A stretch of 64,000 nucleotides of DNA from Arabidopsis thaliana. Lineage: Eukaryota > Streptophyta > Magnoliopsida > Brassicales > Brassicaceae. The stretch is taken from contig NC_003076.8 in the NCBI RefSeq assembly GCF_000001735.4, positions 19,285,835-19,349,834 of the forward strand. Reading direction: 5' to 3'. The notes under the pieces were generated by a model. That model saw only the letters and a list, made by a program, of their open reading frames with translations, was not told the origin of the DNA and ran no database searches. Within the stretch, counting starts at the first letter, position 1. Every line of letters starts with the position of its first letter. Positions 61,582 to 64,000 of this stretch are shown piece after piece. Both the position numbers and the translations under genes were made by a program.

Positions 61582-62156
61582 TAGAGACAGACAAACATAA
61601 GTCTCAGCCCTCAAAAATTTCCTGTTATGTCTTTGATTCTTGGTTGGTGATTTGTGTAATTCTGTTAAGTGCTCTGATTTTCAGGGGGAATAATAAACCT
61701 GCCTCACTTTTATTCTTGTGTTACAATTGTATTTGTTTCATGACTATGATCTTCTTCTTTCATCAGTTATATGAATTTGAGATTCTTGTTGGTTGATGCC
61801 TGTGACTACATACATAATATTGACCAACAGAAGAAGATAACTCGATACATACATTGATTTTATAACACTGAGATTTAAGCAACTCTTCTTCTTCTCTAAT
61901 GCCTACATTCCATTCCAAAGGCAAGAAAATAAAGCTTCAAGCGCAGGCCTCGACACGTCACCTTGTCGCTTAATTTAATACAACAACTAGAGTTTATTTA
62001 TAAATAATGGCTGTGAAGGGTAAAAGCGTCTTATCCTCAACGACCACCATCATCATCCAGCTAGCAGCAATTGGTTTTTCACTCACACACTAGAAACAAG
62101 AAAAAGAAAGATGGGAGATTTAATGGCTCGGTCTCTCTCTTGATCTGACGACGACG
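61582..62156. other. intergenic region FPS1 / GAUT4
   Basis: About 575 bases with the FPS1 3' UTR (AATAAA near 61691) and the GAUT4 promoter and leader. ATGGGAGATTTAATGGCTCG at 62111 contains upstream ATGs; the frame from 62111 closes within a few tens of bases before or beside the GAUT4 start. Confidence 0.45.
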
Positions 62157-64000
62157 ATGATGGTGAAGCTTCGCAATCTTGTTCTTTTCTTCATGCTCCT
62201 CACCGTCGTTGCTCATATCCTTCTCTACACCGATCCCGCTGCCTCCTTCAAGACCCCCTTTTGTCAGTAGTTCTCTCTCTCTTTCTCAATTCTCCGATTT
62301 GAAATTTGCTTCTTATCATCTTCTTTGTTTCGTTCTGTAGCTAAACGCGATTTCCTCGAGGACGTAACCGCCTTGGTCCGTATCTTCTTCCCTCTATCTC
62401 TCTCTCTCTTTTGATCTTCCCTTCCATTGCGTCACATTGTGTGTTTCCTTTTCAGACTTTCAATTCCGATGAGAATCGTTTGAATCTTCTTCCTCGGGTA
62501 CCTTTTCTTTTTCCAGTTACTTATTGATTCGCCTCACTCAGATCTTAGCTCGTTTCTTCACTTTCTTCTTCACATTCATCTTTAGGAATCTCCCGCTGTG
62601 CTCAGAGGAGGACTCGTCGGTGCTGTCTATTCCGATAAGAATTCACGGCGGCTAGGTAACTTCAATTCTCTCACTCGCCTCTCTCTGTGATGTCTTCCTT
62701 ACTTGACTTGATTATTTTTTTTAACATTCTCAGACCAATTGTCTGCTCGAGTTCTTTCCGCCACCGACGATGATACTCACTCACATACTGACATTTCCAT
62801 CAAACAAGTCACTCATGATGCAGCCTCAGACTCGCATATTAATAGGGTACGTGTTTTCCGGAGAATCAGATTGGATATTCCCTAAGTTGATTGGCTCCAG
62901 ATTTGAATTTGATGCTTGGTAATAGTATATATTTGGATCCTTGTAGGAAAATATGCATGTTCAATTGACCCAACAAACCTCTGAAAAAGTTGATGAGCAA
63001 CCAGAGCCTAATGCTTTTGGAGCTAAGAAAGATACTGGAAACGTGTTGATGCCTGATGCTCAAGTGAGGCATCTTAAAGATCAGCTTATTAGGGCAAAGG
63101 TTTATCTTTCCCTTCCATCTGCAAAGGCCAATGCTCATTTTGTGAGAGAGCTTCGACTCCGTATTAAAGAAGTTCAACGGGCACTTGCAGATGCCTCCAA
63201 GGATTCGGATCTGCCAAAGACGTAAGTGTTTCTCACCTCTTGAAATATATGTTTCTTCCTCTTTAACTGATATTTCTCTGCCATTTTTTTGAACCCCAGT
63301 GCTATAGAAAAGCTAAAAGCAATGGAGCAAACACTGGCCAAAGGCAAGCAGATCCAAGATGACTGTTCTACAGTGGTCAAGAAGCTACGTGCTATGCTCC
63401 ACTCCGCAGATGAGCAGCTACGGGTCCATAAGAAGCAAACCATGTTTTTGACTCAATTGACTGCTAAGACCATTCCTAAAGGACTTCACTGCCTTCCTCT
63501 GCGCCTCACTACAGACTATTATGCTTTAAATTCATCTGAACAACAATTTCCAAATCAGGAGAAACTAGAAGATACTCAGCTGTATCACTATGCCCTTTTC
63601 TCTGATAATGTTTTGGCTACGTCAGTTGTTGTTAACTCTACCATAACCAATGCAAAGGTAAGAATTAACTTTCTTCTTTTGTTTGAACATGTAACTGTGT
63701 TTCTTTCTGTTAAACTTACGGTCTTAATGGTTTATTGGCAGCATCCCTTAAAGCATGTCTTCCACATCGTCACAGACAGACTCAATTATGCGGCAATGAG
63801 GATGTGGTTCCTGGACAATCCACCTGGCAAAGCCACCATCCAGGTTCAGAATGTTGAAGAATTTACATGGCTGAATTCAAGCTACAGTCCCGTTCTCAAA
63901 CAGCTTAGTTCTAGATCGATGATAGATTATTACTTCAGAGCCCACCATACAAATTCAGACACCAACTTGAAGTTCCGGAATCCAAAATACTTATCGATCC
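62157..64000 (+). CDS. GAUT4: galacturonosyltransferase GAUT4, 5' part
   Basis: Eight exons are visible (62157-62262, 62341-62375, 62456-62497, 62586-62655, 62734-62846, 62947-63221, 63300-63657, 63742 to the edge), covering about 419 of the roughly 616 residues of this family. GAUT4 makes homogalacturonan in the Golgi. It is a type II membrane protein: a short cytosolic tail MMVKLRN, one signal anchor at about 8-24, then a long stem (about 25-300) with coiled-coil segments (RELRLRIKEVQRALAD; KLKAMEQTLAKGKQ). The GT8 catalytic domain begins near 300-345 (HYALFSDNVLATSVVVNS, then HVFHIVTDRLNYAAM). The metal-binding DxD motif lies beyond the window edge. Two adjacent ATGs start the frame; the first is used here. 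The incomplete 3' end is due only to the window. Confidence 0.94.

Overview
This is ordinary gene-dense plant nuclear DNA. Short introns with GT..AG borders, AT-rich intergenic gaps, TATA boxes, site II (TGGGCY) promoter motifs and the exact order of recognisable proteins all point to Arabidopsis thaliana or a very close relative. From memory the gene order matches chromosome 5 from about AT5G47550 to AT5G47780; I could not check this by alignment. I resolved 25 protein-coding genes, 24 complete and one (GAUT4) running off the right edge. For each multi-exon gene I built a splice model from GT/AG borders that keeps the reading frame throughout. I see no tRNA, rRNA, CRISPR array, virus or intact transposon.

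Layout. 0.7-9 kb: phytocystatin CYS5, tonoplast dicarboxylate transporter TDT, and a complex I NDUFB8-type subunit, all on minus. 9-16 kb: membrane protein ASG7, a tandem pair of HSP20-like genes and the RING-H2 ligase ATL79, all on minus; the HSP20 pair is flanked by direct repeats derived from the ASG7 upstream region. 16-24 kb: a two-RRM RNA-binding protein (-), mitochondrial acyl carrier protein (+), an Ole e 1-type secreted protein (-) and NF-YB2 (+). 24-32 kb: Nudix hydrolase NUDT2 (-), a trihelix factor (+), NF-YB6/L1L (+) and a TRM10-type tRNA methyltransferase (-) that shares a divergent promoter with the next gene. 32-41 kb: the 33-exon cohesin regulator PDS5A (+). 42-51 kb: ribosomal stalk protein P1 (-), a small C2 protein (+), acetoacetyl-CoA thiolase AACT1 (+) and a SEC14-like lipid-transfer protein (-). 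52-64 kb: a UspA-like protein (+), AGC kinase D6PKL2 (-), phosphoglycolate phosphatase PGLP2 (-), farnesyl diphosphate synthase FPS1 (+) and the 5' two-thirds of galacturonosyltransferase GAUT4 (+).

The genes do not form an operon or an obvious biosynthetic cluster. Two coincidences stand out: AACT1 and FPS1, two steps of the cytosolic/peroxisomal isoprenoid route, lie about 11 kb apart; and two NF-YB genes of opposite functional type (NF-YB2 and the LEC1-type NF-YB6) lie about 5 kb apart. The most testable observations are the direct repeats flanking the HSP20 pair, in-frame introns without stop codons in PDS5A and the UspA-like gene, a splice choice in AACT1 that decides a C-terminal SAL, and an in-frame basic N-terminal extension on NUDT2. 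I found no convincing previously undescribed system.
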